64,000 bases of DNA from CAYPAV01 sp964408805 (GTDB taxonomy: Bacteria; Pseudomonadota; Alphaproteobacteria; UBA8366). A program made the translations under genes and the position numbers. Of this stretch, positions 9,043 through 18,758 are shown in pieces. The stretch is taken from positions 610,309 through 674,308 of the forward strand of contig CAYPAV010000001.1 in the NCBI GenBank assembly GCA_964408805.1, given 5' to 3'. The notes under the pieces were generated by a model. The model worked only from the letters and a program-made list of their open reading frames with translations, was not told the origin of the DNA and ran no database searches. The first letter of the stretch is position 1; each line of letters starts with the position of its first letter.

Positions 9043-10029
9043 ATGGCACGGAATAAAATCGCACTGATCGGTGCTGGCAATATCGGCGGCACCCTGGCGT
9101 TGCTCTCGGGGCTGAAGGAATTGGGCGACGTCGTCCTGTTCGACATCATCAAGGGCGTTCCGCAGGGGAAGGCGCTCGATATCGCACAGGCCTCGACGAT
9201 CGAGGGTTTCGACGCCAACGTGACCGGCGTCAACAGCTATGCGGGTCTCCGTGGCGCCGATGTGGTGATCGTGACCGCGGGCGTGCCGCGCAAGCCCGGC
9301 ATGAGCCGCGACGATCTGATCGGCATCAACACCAATGTGATGAAGCAGGTCGGCGCCGGGATCAAGAAATACTGCCCGAAAGCCTTCGTGATCTGCATCA
9401 CCAACCCGCTCGACGTCATGGTGGGCGTGCTGCGCGACGCCTGTCGCCTGCCACACAACAAGGTGGTCGGCATGGCGGGCGTGCTCGACAGTTCCCGCTT
9501 CCGGCTGTTTTTGGCGCAGGAATTCGGCGTCTCCGTCGAAGACGTGACCGCTTTCGTGCTTGGCGGCCATGGCGATTCGATGGTGCCGCTGGTGCGCTAT
9601 TCGACGGTCGCCGGCATCCCGGTGCCGGACCTGATCAAGATGGGCTGGTCGACGCGTGAGAAGATCAATGCCATCGTCCAGCGTACCCGCGACGGCGGCG
9701 GCGAGATCGTCGAACTGCTTGGCACCGGCTCGGCCTTCTATGCGCCGGCCTCCTCGGCGATCGCGATGGCGGAGGCCTATCTCCGAGACAAGAAGCGGGT
9801 GATGCCGTGCGCGGCCTATCTGAAAGGCGAATACGGCGTCAAGGGCCTCTATGTCGGGGTACCGGTGGTGATCGGCGCACGCGGTGTCGAGAAGATCGTC
9901 GAAATTTCGCTCAACGCGACCGAGAAAAAGGCGTTCCGGACATCGGTCGGGCATGTCCGTTCGCTGGTCAAACTCGTCGAGCGGATGGAGCGCGACGCCA
10001 AGAAGAAGGCGAAAACCACCAAGAAGTGA
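9043..10029 (+). CDS. mdh: Malate dehydrogenase
   Basis: 328 residues. The start at 9043 gives MARNKIALIGAGNIGGTL with the NAD-binding G-x-G-x-x-G, the standard N-terminus of the LDH-like MDH found in alphaproteobacteria. Substrate-contact arginines are in AGVPRKPGMSRDDL, and the catalytic histidine is in VLGGHGDSMVPL. It oxidises malate to oxaloacetate in the TCA cycle. The C-terminus is a short lysine tail (AKKKAKTTKK), a little longer than usual. A good ribosome site (gggga, about 9 bases upstream) supports the start. It heads the mdh-sucCDAB block, with a 112-base gap before sucC that may hold a second promoter. Confidence 0.97.
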   Translation: MARNKIALIGAGNIGGTLALLSGLKELGDVVLFDIIKGVPQGKALDIAQASTIEGFDANVTGVNSYAGLRGADVVIVTAGVPRKPGMSRDDLIGINTNVMKQVGAGIKKYCPKAFVICITNPLDVMVGVLRDACRLPHNKVVGMAGVLDSSRFRLFLAQEFGVSVEDVTAFVLGGHGDSMVPLVRYSTVAGIPVPDLIKMGWSTREKINAIVQRTRDGGGEIVELLGTGSAFYAPASSAIAMAEAYLRDKKRVMPCAAYLKGEYGVKGLYVGVPVVIGARGVEKIVEISLNATEKKAFRTSVGHVRSLVKLVERMERDAKKKAKTTKK

Positions 10030-10141
10030 ATGTGGGAGCGGCGAAAATAATTGTTTCCGCGTCGCGGCCCGATGTTAACATTCCCGTAAGGACAGCACGC
10101 CATAATTGGCACGTCTCGGAAAACGGGGACGACGGAAACGC

Positions 10142-11338
10142 ATGAATATTCACGAATATCAGGCAAAAAGCCTGCTGAAGAAGTCCGGCGTGGCGGTGCC
10201 CGAGGGTGGTGTCGCCTATACGCCCGAGGAAGCCGTCAATGTCGCCCGGGAACTGGCGGGCGACCTTTGGGTGGTGAAGAGCCAAATCCATGCCGGCGGC
10301 CGGGGTGCCGGGCGGTTCAAGAACGATCCCGAGGGCGCGGGCGGTGTGCGCCTCGCCAGATCGATCGAGGACGTGCACGACCACGCGGCCGCGATGCTGG
10401 GCAATGTCCTGGTGACCAAACAGACCGGGCCGGCCGGCAAGGAAGTCAAACGGATCTATATCGAGGATGGCTGCGACATTGCGCGCGAGCTCTACCTCAG
10501 TGTTTTGATCGACCGGGTCTCGAGCCAAATCACCGTCATGGCATCGACCGAGGGCGGCATGGACATCGAGGAGGTCGCCGAAAAGACGCCCGAGAAGATC
10601 ATCAAGGTATCGATCGATCCCGCACTGGGGATGGAGGCGTTCTATGCCCGAAAAATCGCCTTCGGTCTCGGACTCGAGGGCAAACAGGTGGCGTCCGCCG
10701 TCAAGTTTCTTGCCGGCATTTACAAGGTCTTCACCGATTTGGATGCCAGTTTGGTCGAGATCAATCCCCTGGTGGTGACCGGCGGCGGCGAGGTGCTCGC
10801 CCTTGATGCCAAGATGAATTTCGACGACAACGCGCTGTACCGTCATCACGACGTCGCCGACATGCGCGACGTGGACGAGGAAGACCCAACCGAGCTCGAG
10901 GCCTCGAAATACGAGCTGAATTATATCAAGCTTGACGGCAATATCGGCTGCATGGTCAATGGCGCCGGTTTGGCGATGTCGACGATGGACATCATCAAGC
11001 TTTACGGCAGCGAGCCGGCGAATTTTCTCGATGTCGGCGGTGGGGCGACCAAGGAACGCGTGACCGTCGCCTTCAAGATCATCCTGTCCGACCCGAACGT
11101 GGAGGGCATCCTGGTCAACATATTTGGCGGTATCATGCGCTGTGACGTGATCGCCGAAGGTGTCGTCGCGGCGGCCCGCGAGGTTAGCCTGCAGGTGCCG
11201 CTCGTGGTCCGCCTCGAAGGGACCAACGTCGATCTCGGCAAGAAAATCCTCGGCGAGTCCGGACTCGCGATCATCGCGGCCGACAACCTCGCCGATGCCG
11301 CAGAGAAGATCGTGACCGCGGTCAAGGAGGCGAACTGA
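10142..11338 (+). CDS. sucC: Succinyl-CoA synthetase (ADP-forming) beta subunit
   Basis: 398 residues, matching the family. The N-terminus MNIHEYQAKSLLKKSGV is the conserved ATP-grasp start; the in-frame ATG at 10106 would add an unsupported basic leader. KSQIHAGGRGAGRFK and the C-terminal GGGATKERVTVAFK and NIFGGIMRCDVIAEG blocks are diagnostic. With SucD it converts succinyl-CoA to succinate with ATP/GTP formation. The stop codon shares one base with the sucD start, so the subunits are coupled. Confidence 0.97.
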   Translation: MNIHEYQAKSLLKKSGVAVPEGGVAYTPEEAVNVARELAGDLWVVKSQIHAGGRGAGRFKNDPEGAGGVRLARSIEDVHDHAAAMLGNVLVTKQTGPAGKEVKRIYIEDGCDIARELYLSVLIDRVSSQITVMASTEGGMDIEEVAEKTPEKIIKVSIDPALGMEAFYARKIAFGLGLEGKQVASAVKFLAGIYKVFTDLDASLVEINPLVVTGGGEVLALDAKMNFDDNALYRHHDVADMRDVDEEDPTELEASKYELNYIKLDGNIGCMVNGAGLAMSTMDIIKLYGSEPANFLDVGGGATKERVTVAFKIILSDPNVEGILVNIFGGIMRCDVIAEGVVAAAREVSLQVPLVVRLEGTNVDLGKKILGESGLAIIAADNLADAAEKIVTAVKEAN

Positions 11339-12213
11339 TGGCGGTCTGGGTCGGCAACGACACGAAGGTCATCTGCCAGGGATTCACCGGCAACCAGGGC
11401 ACATTCCATTGCGAGCAAGCCATCGCATACGGAACCGACATGGTCGGTGGATGCACGCCGGGGAAGGGCGGGTCGACGCATCTCGACCTGCCGGTTTTCG
11501 ATACCGTTGCCGAAGCCGTCGCTACCACCGGCGCCAATGCGTCCGTGATCTATGTCCCGCCGCCCTTCGCGGCGGATGCGATCGAGGAGGCACTCGATGC
11601 CGGCGTGCCCCTGATCATCTGCATCACCGAGGGCATACCGGTTCTCGACATGGTGCGGGTGAAAAGCGCGTTGCGGCATTCCCGTAGTCGTCTGATCGGT
11701 CCGAACTGCCCCGGCATCATCACGCCCGACGAATGCAAGATCGGGATCATGCCGGGCCATATCCACAAACGCGGCAAGATCGGCATCGTCTCGCGATCCG
11801 GTACCTTGACCTATGAGGCGGTGGCGCAGACGACGTCGGCGGGCCTCGGTCAGTCGACCTGCATCGGAATTGGCGGCGATCCAGTCAACGGAACGAATTT
11901 TATCGAAGCGATCGACGCCTTCCTCGGCGACGAGGAGACCGAAGGCATCGTCATGATCGGCGAGATCGGCGGTTCGGCCGAGGAAGACGCCGCTCAATTC
12001 ATCATGGACAGCAAGATCAAGAAGCCGGTCTGTGGTTTCATCGCCGGTCAGACGGCGCCGCCCGGCAAGCGGATGGGTCACGCGGGCGCCATTATCTCGG
12101 GCGGCAAGGGGACGGCGGGCGATAAGATCGAGGCGATGAAAAGCGCCGGCATCTTCGTCTCCGAGAGCCCCGCCGGGATCGGCGAGACCATGACAGCAGC
12201 GCTACGCGGCTGA
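11338..12213 (+). CDS. sucD: Succinyl-CoA synthetase alpha subunit
   Basis: 291 residues. It carries the CoA-binding N-terminal Rossmann fold (QGFTGNQGTFHCEQAI) and the mobile phosphohistidine loop near residues 245-250 (PPGKRMGHAGAI). GEIGGSAEEDAAQFI is the usual contact to the beta subunit. It overlaps sucC by one base. An 80-base gap to sucA contains a strong purine-rich ribosome site (gagggag) but no clear terminator, so sucA is probably in the same transcript. Confidence 0.97.
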   Translation: MAVWVGNDTKVICQGFTGNQGTFHCEQAIAYGTDMVGGCTPGKGGSTHLDLPVFDTVAEAVATTGANASVIYVPPPFAADAIEEALDAGVPLIICITEGIPVLDMVRVKSALRHSRSRLIGPNCPGIITPDECKIGIMPGHIHKRGKIGIVSRSGTLTYEAVAQTTSAGLGQSTCIGIGGDPVNGTNFIEAIDAFLGDEETEGIVMIGEIGGSAEEDAAQFIMDSKIKKPVCGFIAGQTAPPGKRMGHAGAIISGGKGTAGDKIEAMKSAGIFVSESPAGIGETMTAALRG

Positions 12214-12293
12214 AGGCCGGATGGAATGAAGTCGGGGGGCGGACCCCAAGCCGCTCCCCCGCCCAAGATGGGCACCCAAGAGGGAGTGGTTTA

Positions 12294-15284
12294 ATGAGTT
12301 CCGATTTCGAGCAGAGTTCCTACCTCTATGGCGCCAACGAGACCTATGTCGCGGAGATGTATGCGCGCTATCTGCAGGACCCGGGGTCGGTCGATCCGGA
12401 ATGGTCCGAGGTGTTCGAGGGTCTCGGCGACGACGAGAAGAGCTTTCTGAGCGAGCAGGAAGGCCCGAGTTGGGCGCCCCGCCAGACGGCCGTGGTCGGC
12501 GGCAACGGCGATTCCCCTTCGATGTCGGACGCAACCGCGGGGATGGCTCATCCGGCGATGGGCCAGCAGATGATGGGCATGCCCTTCATGGGTCCGATGG
12601 CGGCACCGGAGCAAATTCGCCAGGCGACCACCGATTCCATTCGCGCCCTGATGCTGATCCGCAACTACCGGGTGCGCGGCCATCTGCACGCCGATCTCGA
12701 TCCCTTGGGAATCGTCAAGCCACTGCCTCATTCCGAGCTCGACCCCGAATCCTATGGCTTCAGTACGTCCGACATGGAACGGCCGATCTTCATTAATTAC
12801 GTGCTCGGGCTGGAATCCGCTTCGGTTCGCCAGATCGTGAAAATTCTGGAGGACACCTATTGCGGCAAGATCGGCGTCGAGTTCATGCACATCCAGGAGC
12901 CGGAGGAAAAGACCTGGATCCAGGAGCGCATCGAATCGATTCGAAACCGCGCCAATTTCACCGACCTCGGACGGCGAACGATCCTGGAACGCGTCACGCA
13001 GGCCGAGGTCTTCGAACAATATCTCGACCGGAAATATACCGGCACCAAGCGCTTCGGCCTCGACGGCGGGGAAGCCATGGTCCCGATGATCGAGCAGATC
13101 ATGAAGCGGGGCGCCCAACTCGGCATCGAGGAAATCGTGATTGGCATGCCGCATCGCGGGAGGGTGAATTTTCTCGCCAACATCATGCGCAAACCCTATC
13201 GCGCGATGTTCTCCGAGTTCCAAGGCAACACCGCCAACCCGGAAGACGTCCAAGGGTCCGGCGACGTGAAGTATCACCTCGGCACCTCGTCCGACCGGGA
13301 ATTCGACAGCAACATCGTGCATCTCTCGCTGACCGCCAATCCCAGCCATCTGGAAGCGGTCAACACGGTCGTCCTCGGCAAGGTTCGCGCCAAGCAGCGC
13401 CAGAAGGGCGATTCGGAGCGTGAAAAGATCGTCGGGCTGCTGCTGCACGGCGATGCCGCCTTCTCCGGCCAGGGTATTGTGCCGGAGACGCTCGATCTCT
13501 CGCAGCTCAAAGGCTACAAGACTGGGGGAACGATCCATCTGATCGTCAACAATCAGATAGGCTTCACGACCAGCCCGACCTATTCGCGCTCCTCTCCCTA
13601 TTGCTCCGATGTCGCGAAGATGGTTTCGGCACCGATTTTCCACGTTAACGGCGACGACCCGGAAGCCTGTGTCCATGTTGCGCGCATGGCGACCGAGTAT
13701 CGCCAGCGCTTCAAGAAGGACGTGGTGATCGACATGTGGTGTTATCGCCGCCACGGTCACAACGAATCGGACGAGCCGGCCTTTACCCAGCCGATCATGT
13801 ACCGGCGGATCAAGGAACACCCGACGACCCGGGCGGTCTACGCCAAGCGGCTCGAGGATGACGGGCTGATCGAACGGGGCGAGGCCGATGGGATGGCGCA
13901 GCGCTTCCGTAAGCATCTCGACCAGGAGTTCGAGGCCGCCACCAGCTACAAACCCAACAAGGCCGATTGGCTCGAGGGGCGCTGGACCGGCATGCAGATG
14001 GCGAGCGGCGACGCGCGCCGCGGCGAGACCGGCGTCGAACTCGGAACCCTACAAGAGGTCGGCTACGCCATCTCCGACGTGCCGCAGAACTTCAACGTCA
14101 ACTCGAAGATCGTGCGCCAGTTGGAAGCCAAGCGACGGATGATCGAAACGGGTGCCGGGATCGACTGGGCGACGGCGGAGGCGTTGGCGCTTGGCACCCT
14201 GCTCGTCGAATCGACTCCGGTCCGCCTCTCCGGGGAGGATTCCCAGCGCGGGACCTTCAGTCATCGCCATGCGGTCCTGATCGACCAGGAGACCGAGGAA
14301 CGCTACAGCCCGCTCTCCAACCTCCGCTTCGGCCAGGCGCCGTTCGAGGTGATCGACAGTCCGCTCTCGGAATTCGGCGTGCTCGGTTTCGAATACGGCT
14401 ATTCCCTGGCCGAGCCGCATTCCCTGGTGATCTGGGAATCCCAGTTCGGTGATTTCGCCAATGGCGCCCAGGTCATCATCGACCAGTTCATTTCGTCCGG
14501 CGAATCAAAATGGCTGCGGATGAGCGGCCTCGTTCTCTTGTTGCCGCACGGCTATGAAGGGCAGGGGCCGGAGCACAGCTCGGCCCGGCTCGAGCGCTAT
14601 CTCCAGCTTTGCGCCGAGGACAATCTGCAGGTCGTCAACCTGACGACGCCGGCGAATTACTTCCATGCGCTGCGGCGCCAGATTCGGCGCGAATTCCGGA
14701 AACCCTTGATCGTAATGACGCCGAAATCGCTGCTGCGGCACAAGCGCTGCGTCTCGCCATTGAGCGATATGGAAGCGGAGACCACCTTCCATCGGGTCTT
14801 GTGGGATGACCGGCACTGGACCGGCGATCTCGCCGCCGACGACAAGATCCGCCGTGTCGTCCTCTGCTCCGGCAAGGTCTATTTCGACCTTGCAGAGGAG
14901 CGGGACAAGCGCGGAATGGACGACGTCTTCATCATGCGGGTCGAGCAGCTCTATCCCTTCCCGCTCAAGGCTATGACGACCGATCTCGTGCGCTTTCCCA
15001 ACGCGGATTTCGTCTGGTGCCAGGAGGAACCCCGCAATATGGGAGCCTGGTCCTATATCAACGAGCACATCGACTCCGTGCTGGTCGATGTCGGAATCGA
15101 GAAATGCCGGGTTCTATATGCCGGCCGGCCCGCCGCCGCCTCACCCGCCACGGGCTCGCTCCGCCGTCACAACGCCGAGCAGGTCAAGCTCGTCGACGAG
15201 GCCTTGTCGCTGCCGCCGGCACCGGTGCGGCGGAGGGCGCCGAGTAGCAAAACCGCCGCGCGGAAATCCGCGAAACGCGGTTAA
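12294..15284 (+). CDS. sucA: 2-oxoglutarate dehydrogenase E1 component
   Basis: 996 residues, full length for thiamine-diphosphate-dependent OGDH E1. The N-terminal segment (YLYGANETYVAEMYARYL) is the E2-docking helix of the family. The ThDP site appears as HGDAAFSGQG and VNNQIGFTTSPTYSRSS. GMPHRGRVNFLANI and RRHGHNESDEPAFTQP are also diagnostic. The C-terminal domain carries LLLPHGYEGQGPEHSSARLE. It decarboxylates 2-oxoglutarate and passes the succinyl group to SucB. The C-terminal tail is basic (Lys/Arg/Ala-rich), slightly extended. sucB follows after 38 bases. Confidence 0.97.
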   Translation: MSSDFEQSSYLYGANETYVAEMYARYLQDPGSVDPEWSEVFEGLGDDEKSFLSEQEGPSWAPRQTAVVGGNGDSPSMSDATAGMAHPAMGQQMMGMPFMGPMAAPEQIRQATTDSIRALMLIRNYRVRGHLHADLDPLGIVKPLPHSELDPESYGFSTSDMERPIFINYVLGLESASVRQIVKILEDTYCGKIGVEFMHIQEPEEKTWIQERIESIRNRANFTDLGRRTILERVTQAEVFEQYLDRKYTGTKRFGLDGGEAMVPMIEQIMKRGAQLGIEEIVIGMPHRGRVNFLANIMRKPYRAMFSEFQGNTANPEDVQGSGDVKYHLGTSSDREFDSNIVHLSLTANPSHLEAVNTVVLGKVRAKQRQKGDSEREKIVGLLLHGDAAFSGQGIVPETLDLSQLKGYKTGGTIHLIVNNQIGFTTSPTYSRSSPYCSDVAKMVSAPIFHVNGDDPEACVHVARMATEYRQRFKKDVVIDMWCYRRHGHNESDEPAFTQPIMYRRIKEHPTTRAVYAKRLEDDGLIERGEADGMAQRFRKHLDQEFEAATSYKPNKADWLEGRWTGMQMASGDARRGETGVELGTLQEVGYAISDVPQNFNVNSKIVRQLEAKRRMIETGAGIDWATAEALALGTLLVESTPVRLSGEDSQRGTFSHRHAVLIDQETEERYSPLSNLRFGQAPFEVIDSPLSEFGVLGFEYGYSLAEPHSLVIWESQFGDFANGAQVIIDQFISSGESKWLRMSGLVLLLPHGYEGQGPEHSSARLERYLQLCAEDNLQVVNLTTPANYFHALRRQIRREFRKPLIVMTPKSLLRHKRCVSPLSDMEAETTFHRVLWDDRHWTGDLAADDKIRRVVLCSGKVYFDLAEERDKRGMDDVFIMRVEQLYPFPLKAMTTDLVRFPNADFVWCQEEPRNMGAWSYINEHIDSVLVDVGIEKCRVLYAGRPAAASPATGSLRRHNAEQVKLVDEALSLPPAPVRRRAPSSKTAARKSAKRG

Positions 15285-15322
15285 GTCGATCGAACCGCGC
15301 GCAAGACAGAAAGGCGTCCCTA

Positions 15323-16576
15323 ATGTCGATTCAGATCACCGTCCCCTCCCTCGGCGAATCGGTCTCGGAAGCGACCGTGCTGAAATGGTTCAAGAATGTC
15401 GGCGACGCGATCACGGTGGACGAGCCCTTGGTCGAGTTGGAGACCGATAAGGTCACGGTCGAGGTGCCAGCGCCCTCGGCCGGCGTGCTGACGGAAATTC
15501 TGGTCGGCGACGGCATCGAGGTCGCGGTCGGCACGGTGCTTGGCAGCCTTGAAGCGGGCGCGGTCGCGGCGGCGGTGCCGGCGGCACCCGCGGCTGAACC
15601 GGCGCCCGCTCCGGCCGTGGCGGCCGAACCCGCCGTCGCCGCCCCCGAGGTCAAGCTGTCCCCCGCCGTTCGCAAGCTGGTCGACGAAAAAGGCCTGAAC
15701 CCCACCGACATCCCGGCGACGGGGAAGAAGGGTCAATTGACCAAGGGCGATGTCGAGGCCTTCTTGGCGGCGCCCCCGGCATCCGCGTCGGCGCCGACAC
15801 CGGCCCTCGCCGCCGCCGCACCGCGGCCCATCCCCGCCGCCCCGGCACTTGGCCCCCTGCCGCCCCGGCCCGAGGACCCGCGCGAGGAGATCGTCCGGAT
15901 GTCGCGCCTTCGCCAGCGCATCGCCGAGCGTCTCAAGGAGGCTCAGAACACGGCTGCCATGCTGACCACCTTCAACGAGGTGGACATGACCAATTTGATG
16001 GCGCTCCGGGCGGAATACCGCGACAGCTTCGAGAAGAAGCACGGTGTTCGCCTCGGCTTCCTCAGCTTTTTCGTGAAGGGCTGTATCCTGGCCCTGAAGG
16101 AACTGCCGGCGGTCAATGCCGAGATCTACGGCGACAAGCTGGTCTACAAGAACTATTACGATGTCGGCGTCGCCGTCGGCACGCCGCAAGGGCTGGTCGT
16201 TCCGGTGCTGCGCGGTGCCGACGAGATGAGTTTCGCCGAGATCGAGCGGACGATCGCCGATTACGGAAGACGGGCCCGCGACGGCAAGCTTACGGTGGCC
16301 GAGATGACCGGCGGCACCTTCACCATCTCGAATGGCGGGGTCTACGGCTCGCTGATGTCGATGCCGATCCTGAACCCGCCGCAATCCGGTATCCTCGGCA
16401 TGCATAAGATCCAGAAACGGCCGATGGTGGTGGGCGACGAGGTCGTCGTCCGCTCAATGATGTATCTGGCGCTGAGCTACGATCACCGCATCGTCGACGG
16501 CCGCGAGGCGGTCACCTTCTTGGTCCGTCTCAAGGAATGTATCGAGGACCCGCAGCGGCTGTTGATCGACGTTTAG
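15323..16576 (+). CDS. sucB: Dihydrolipoyl succinyltransferase, OGDH E2 component
   Basis: 417 residues. One lipoyl domain comes first, with the lipoylated Lys43 in ELETDKVTVEV, then an Ala/Pro linker, a peripheral-subunit-binding domain (SPAVRKLVDEKGLNPTDIPA), a second long Ala/Pro linker and the catalytic acyltransferase domain. The catalytic His/Asp are in SYDHRIVDGREAV near the C-terminus. It forms the core of the OGDH complex. The usual downstream partner lpd is not adjacent: three minus-strand genes separate it. Confidence 0.97.
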   Translation: MSIQITVPSLGESVSEATVLKWFKNVGDAITVDEPLVELETDKVTVEVPAPSAGVLTEILVGDGIEVAVGTVLGSLEAGAVAAAVPAAPAAEPAPAPAVAAEPAVAAPEVKLSPAVRKLVDEKGLNPTDIPATGKKGQLTKGDVEAFLAAPPASASAPTPALAAAAPRPIPAAPALGPLPPRPEDPREEIVRMSRLRQRIAERLKEAQNTAAMLTTFNEVDMTNLMALRAEYRDSFEKKHGVRLGFLSFFVKGCILALKELPAVNAEIYGDKLVYKNYYDVGVAVGTPQGLVVPVLRGADEMSFAEIERTIADYGRRARDGKLTVAEMTGGTFTISNGGVYGSLMSMPILNPPQSGILGMHKIQKRPMVVGDEVVVRSMMYLALSYDHRIVDGREAVTFLVRLKECIEDPQRLLIDV

Positions 16577-16601
16577 GCTTGGGGGTGACCACGCAATACC
16601 C

Positions 16602-17849
16602 CTATCCCAGAATCAGCCCCACCATCGCCGCCGTCATCAACGTCGCCAGCGTCCCGGCGAGGATCGACTTCAGACCGAGTCCGGCGATCTCGGCGCGGCG
16701 TTCGGGCGCCATCGCGCCAAGCCCGCCGAGCATGATCCCGAGACTGCCGAAATTGGCGAAGCCGCAGAGCGCATAGGTCATGATCAGGCGCGATCGATCC
16801 GAAAGCGTCCCCGCCGGGAGCTCGGCCAGGCGCAGATAGGCGAGAAATTCGTTCAACACCACTTTAACGCCAAGCAGTGATCCCGCCTCGGCCGCCTCCG
16901 ACCAGCCGATACCCGTCAGCCAAGCGAGCGGCGCCATGACCCAGCCGAGGACTCGTTCCAGGCTGAGGGGCGTGCCCCCGACCGTTGGCAACAGCCCAAC
17001 CGCGAGGTTGATCAGATGCACGAGTGCAAGCAGCACCACCAGCATGGCAATGACGTTGATCAGCAATCCCACGCCGTCGATCGTGCCCCGCGCCACCGCG
17101 TCGAGGGTGCTTTTCGATTCCGAGCGGGGAATTTCGAGAGCCGCCGTGCCGCCGTCCTCGCCCGGCACCATGATCCGGGCGATGACGATGGCGGCGGGTG
17201 CGTTCATCAAGGAGGCGGTTAGAAGGTGCCCTGCCGGATCGGCGATCACCTGGCCCAGGATCGAGGCGTAGACCACCAGCACCGTGCCCGCGATGGTCGC
17301 CATGCCGCAGGCCATTACCAAGAAGAGCTCGCTCCGATCGAGCCGGGCGATATAGGGCCGGATCAGGAGGGGTGCTTCGATCATGCCGACGAAGACGTTC
17401 GCCGCGGCCGCGATCCCGCCCGCACCGCCGACGCCGAGGGCCCGCTCCAATACGATCGAGAAGGCCCGGACCAGGCCCGGCAGCAGGCGCCAATGATAGA
17501 GCACCGCGGTCAGCGCGCTCACCACCAGGATCAGCGGCAAGGCCTGGAACGCAAGGATGAAGCCCGCCCCCGGAAAGGGCGGTTCGAAAGGCAGCGGCCC
17601 GCCGCCGAGATAGCCGAAGACGAAACCCGTGCCGGCCTTGGTGGCGGATTGCAGCGCGAGGACCCCCTGATTGACGGCCTCGAAGACGATACGGGACGGT
17701 GGCAGCTTCAGGAGCAGCACCGCGAGGACAGCCTGGAGGGCCACCCCCGCCGCGGCCGTGCGCCAGGGGAACCGACGCCGGTCCTCGCTTGCCAGCCAGG
17801 CGAGGCCGACGAACACGACCAGGCCCAACAACCCTTGTAGAAGTGTCAT
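16602..17849 (-). CDS. Concentrative nucleoside transporter (NupC/CNT family)
   Basis: 415 residues, inner-membrane, with about eight or more hydrophobic segments. CNT hallmarks are visible: GAGFILAFQALPLILVVSAL, the loop GVGGAGGIAAAANVFVGMIEAPLLI (matching the G-x-x-E-x-P nucleoside-binding region) and FANFGSLGIMLGGLGAMAPERR near the C-terminus. These proteins import nucleosides with H+ or Na+. It converges on sucB with a 25-base gap and no obvious terminator. The next gene on the same strand starts close by, suggesting one short operon of three membrane-linked genes. Confidence 0.9.
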   Translation of the reverse strand: MTLLQGLLGLVVFVGLAWLASEDRRRFPWRTAAAGVALQAVLAVLLLKLPPSRIVFEAVNQGVLALQSATKAGTGFVFGYLGGGPLPFEPPFPGAGFILAFQALPLILVVSALTAVLYHWRLLPGLVRAFSIVLERALGVGGAGGIAAAANVFVGMIEAPLLIRPYIARLDRSELFLVMACGMATIAGTVLVVYASILGQVIADPAGHLLTASLMNAPAAIVIARIMVPGEDGGTAALEIPRSESKSTLDAVARGTIDGVGLLINVIAMLVVLLALVHLINLAVGLLPTVGGTPLSLERVLGWVMAPLAWLTGIGWSEAAEAGSLLGVKVVLNEFLAYLRLAELPAGTLSDRSRLIMTYALCGFANFGSLGIMLGGLGAMAPERRAEIAGLGLKSILAGTLATLMTAAMVGLILG

Positions 17850-17858
17850 CGATACCCC

Positions 17859-18752
17859 TCAGTGCCGCCGCCGGCGGGGGCGCCGGCTATTCGACTCTTC
17901 GACGAAGCAGAGGACTTGCGCGACCGTGAGCTGTCGGCGGAGGCCGCCGCCGTAGCGTACGAAATTCGCCTCCGTCGGTCCCGCCGCCGACAATCCGGCC
18001 GAAGGCCGGCCCGCCGGCCGGGTCTGGGCGCGGTCCAGCATCGCCGTTAGCGTCGCGGGTGCCGTGGTGAAGACGCGGCCGCGGCGCATGCTCGCGGCCA
18101 CGGTCACGCCGATGATCTCGCCGGCGCCGTTGAGCGCCGGCCCGCCGCTCAACCCGCCGAGCGCCTTGGTCATCGGGATCCGTTCGCGCTCGACCCAGGC
18201 GATCACGGGTTCGCTGTGGCGATAGCGGCCGACCGTCCGCATCTTGCGCCGGCCGAGCAGGGCCGAGGTCACCTGGCCCGGCTTGCCCTGGGGAAATCCG
18301 AAATGGAAGCCGGCCTGGTTGATCTGCAACGAATTGTCCGAGATCGAGAGCGCGGGGCCGCCCCGCCGGGTCCAAAGGACCGCCATGTCGGCCCGGGGAT
18401 GCGGTTCGATCCGCTGGACCCGCATGCCCTTCCGAGGTCCGGTAATCAGACCCACCTTGTCGCATCCGTCGACGACATGCCGCGCGGTCAGCCAGACCCC
18501 GTCATCCTTGATCGAAAAAGCGGTCCCCGTGCTGTTGCCCTTCTCGCCGACATCGACGGCGAAGGAAGGATCGTTGGGCGAGATCTTCGGCAAGGTGGTG
18601 CCGGCCCGAGGCGGCGGCAGGGTGGGTTCATGATCGCGCGCGACCGGTGGGCGGCGGAACTGGGGGCCGTCGTCCTCGCCCTCGAAATAGGCGCCGTAGA
18701 TTTCCACCCCGATGATGACGAGGATAAAGAGCCAGCGCAGCCGCGAGAACAT
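17859..18752 (-). CDS. Membrane-anchored trypsin-like serine protease
   Basis: 297 residues. A single N-terminal membrane segment (WLFILVIIGVEIYGAYF) anchors a periplasmic chymotrypsin-fold domain. The catalytic triad is readable: His92 in LTARHVVDGC, Asp122 in PRADMAVLW and Ser202 in LGGLSGGPALN. No PDZ domain follows, so it is not a full DegP/DegS. Cysteines are few. Residues 30-60 are a Pro-rich linker. The target is unknown. It lies 6 bases from the DUF350-like gene stop upstream and 9 bases before the transporter end, so it is likely co-transcribed with both. Confidence 0.87.
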   Translation of the reverse strand: MFSRLRWLFILVIIGVEIYGAYFEGEDDGPQFRRPPVARDHEPTLPPPRAGTTLPKISPNDPSFAVDVGEKGNSTGTAFSIKDDGVWLTARHVVDGCDKVGLITGPRKGMRVQRIEPHPRADMAVLWTRRGGPALSISDNSLQINQAGFHFGFPQGKPGQVTSALLGRRKMRTVGRYRHSEPVIAWVERERIPMTKALGGLSGGPALNGAGEIIGVTVAASMRRGRVFTTAPATLTAMLDRAQTRPAGRPSAGLSAAGPTEANFVRYGGGLRRQLTVAQVLCFVEESNSRRPRRRRH

Positions 18753-18758
18753 GCCGTG

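Noticed and set aside
12291..13916. 541-codon minus-strand frame opposite sucA
   Set aside because: sucA is unambiguous on the plus strand; this frame has no family resemblance.
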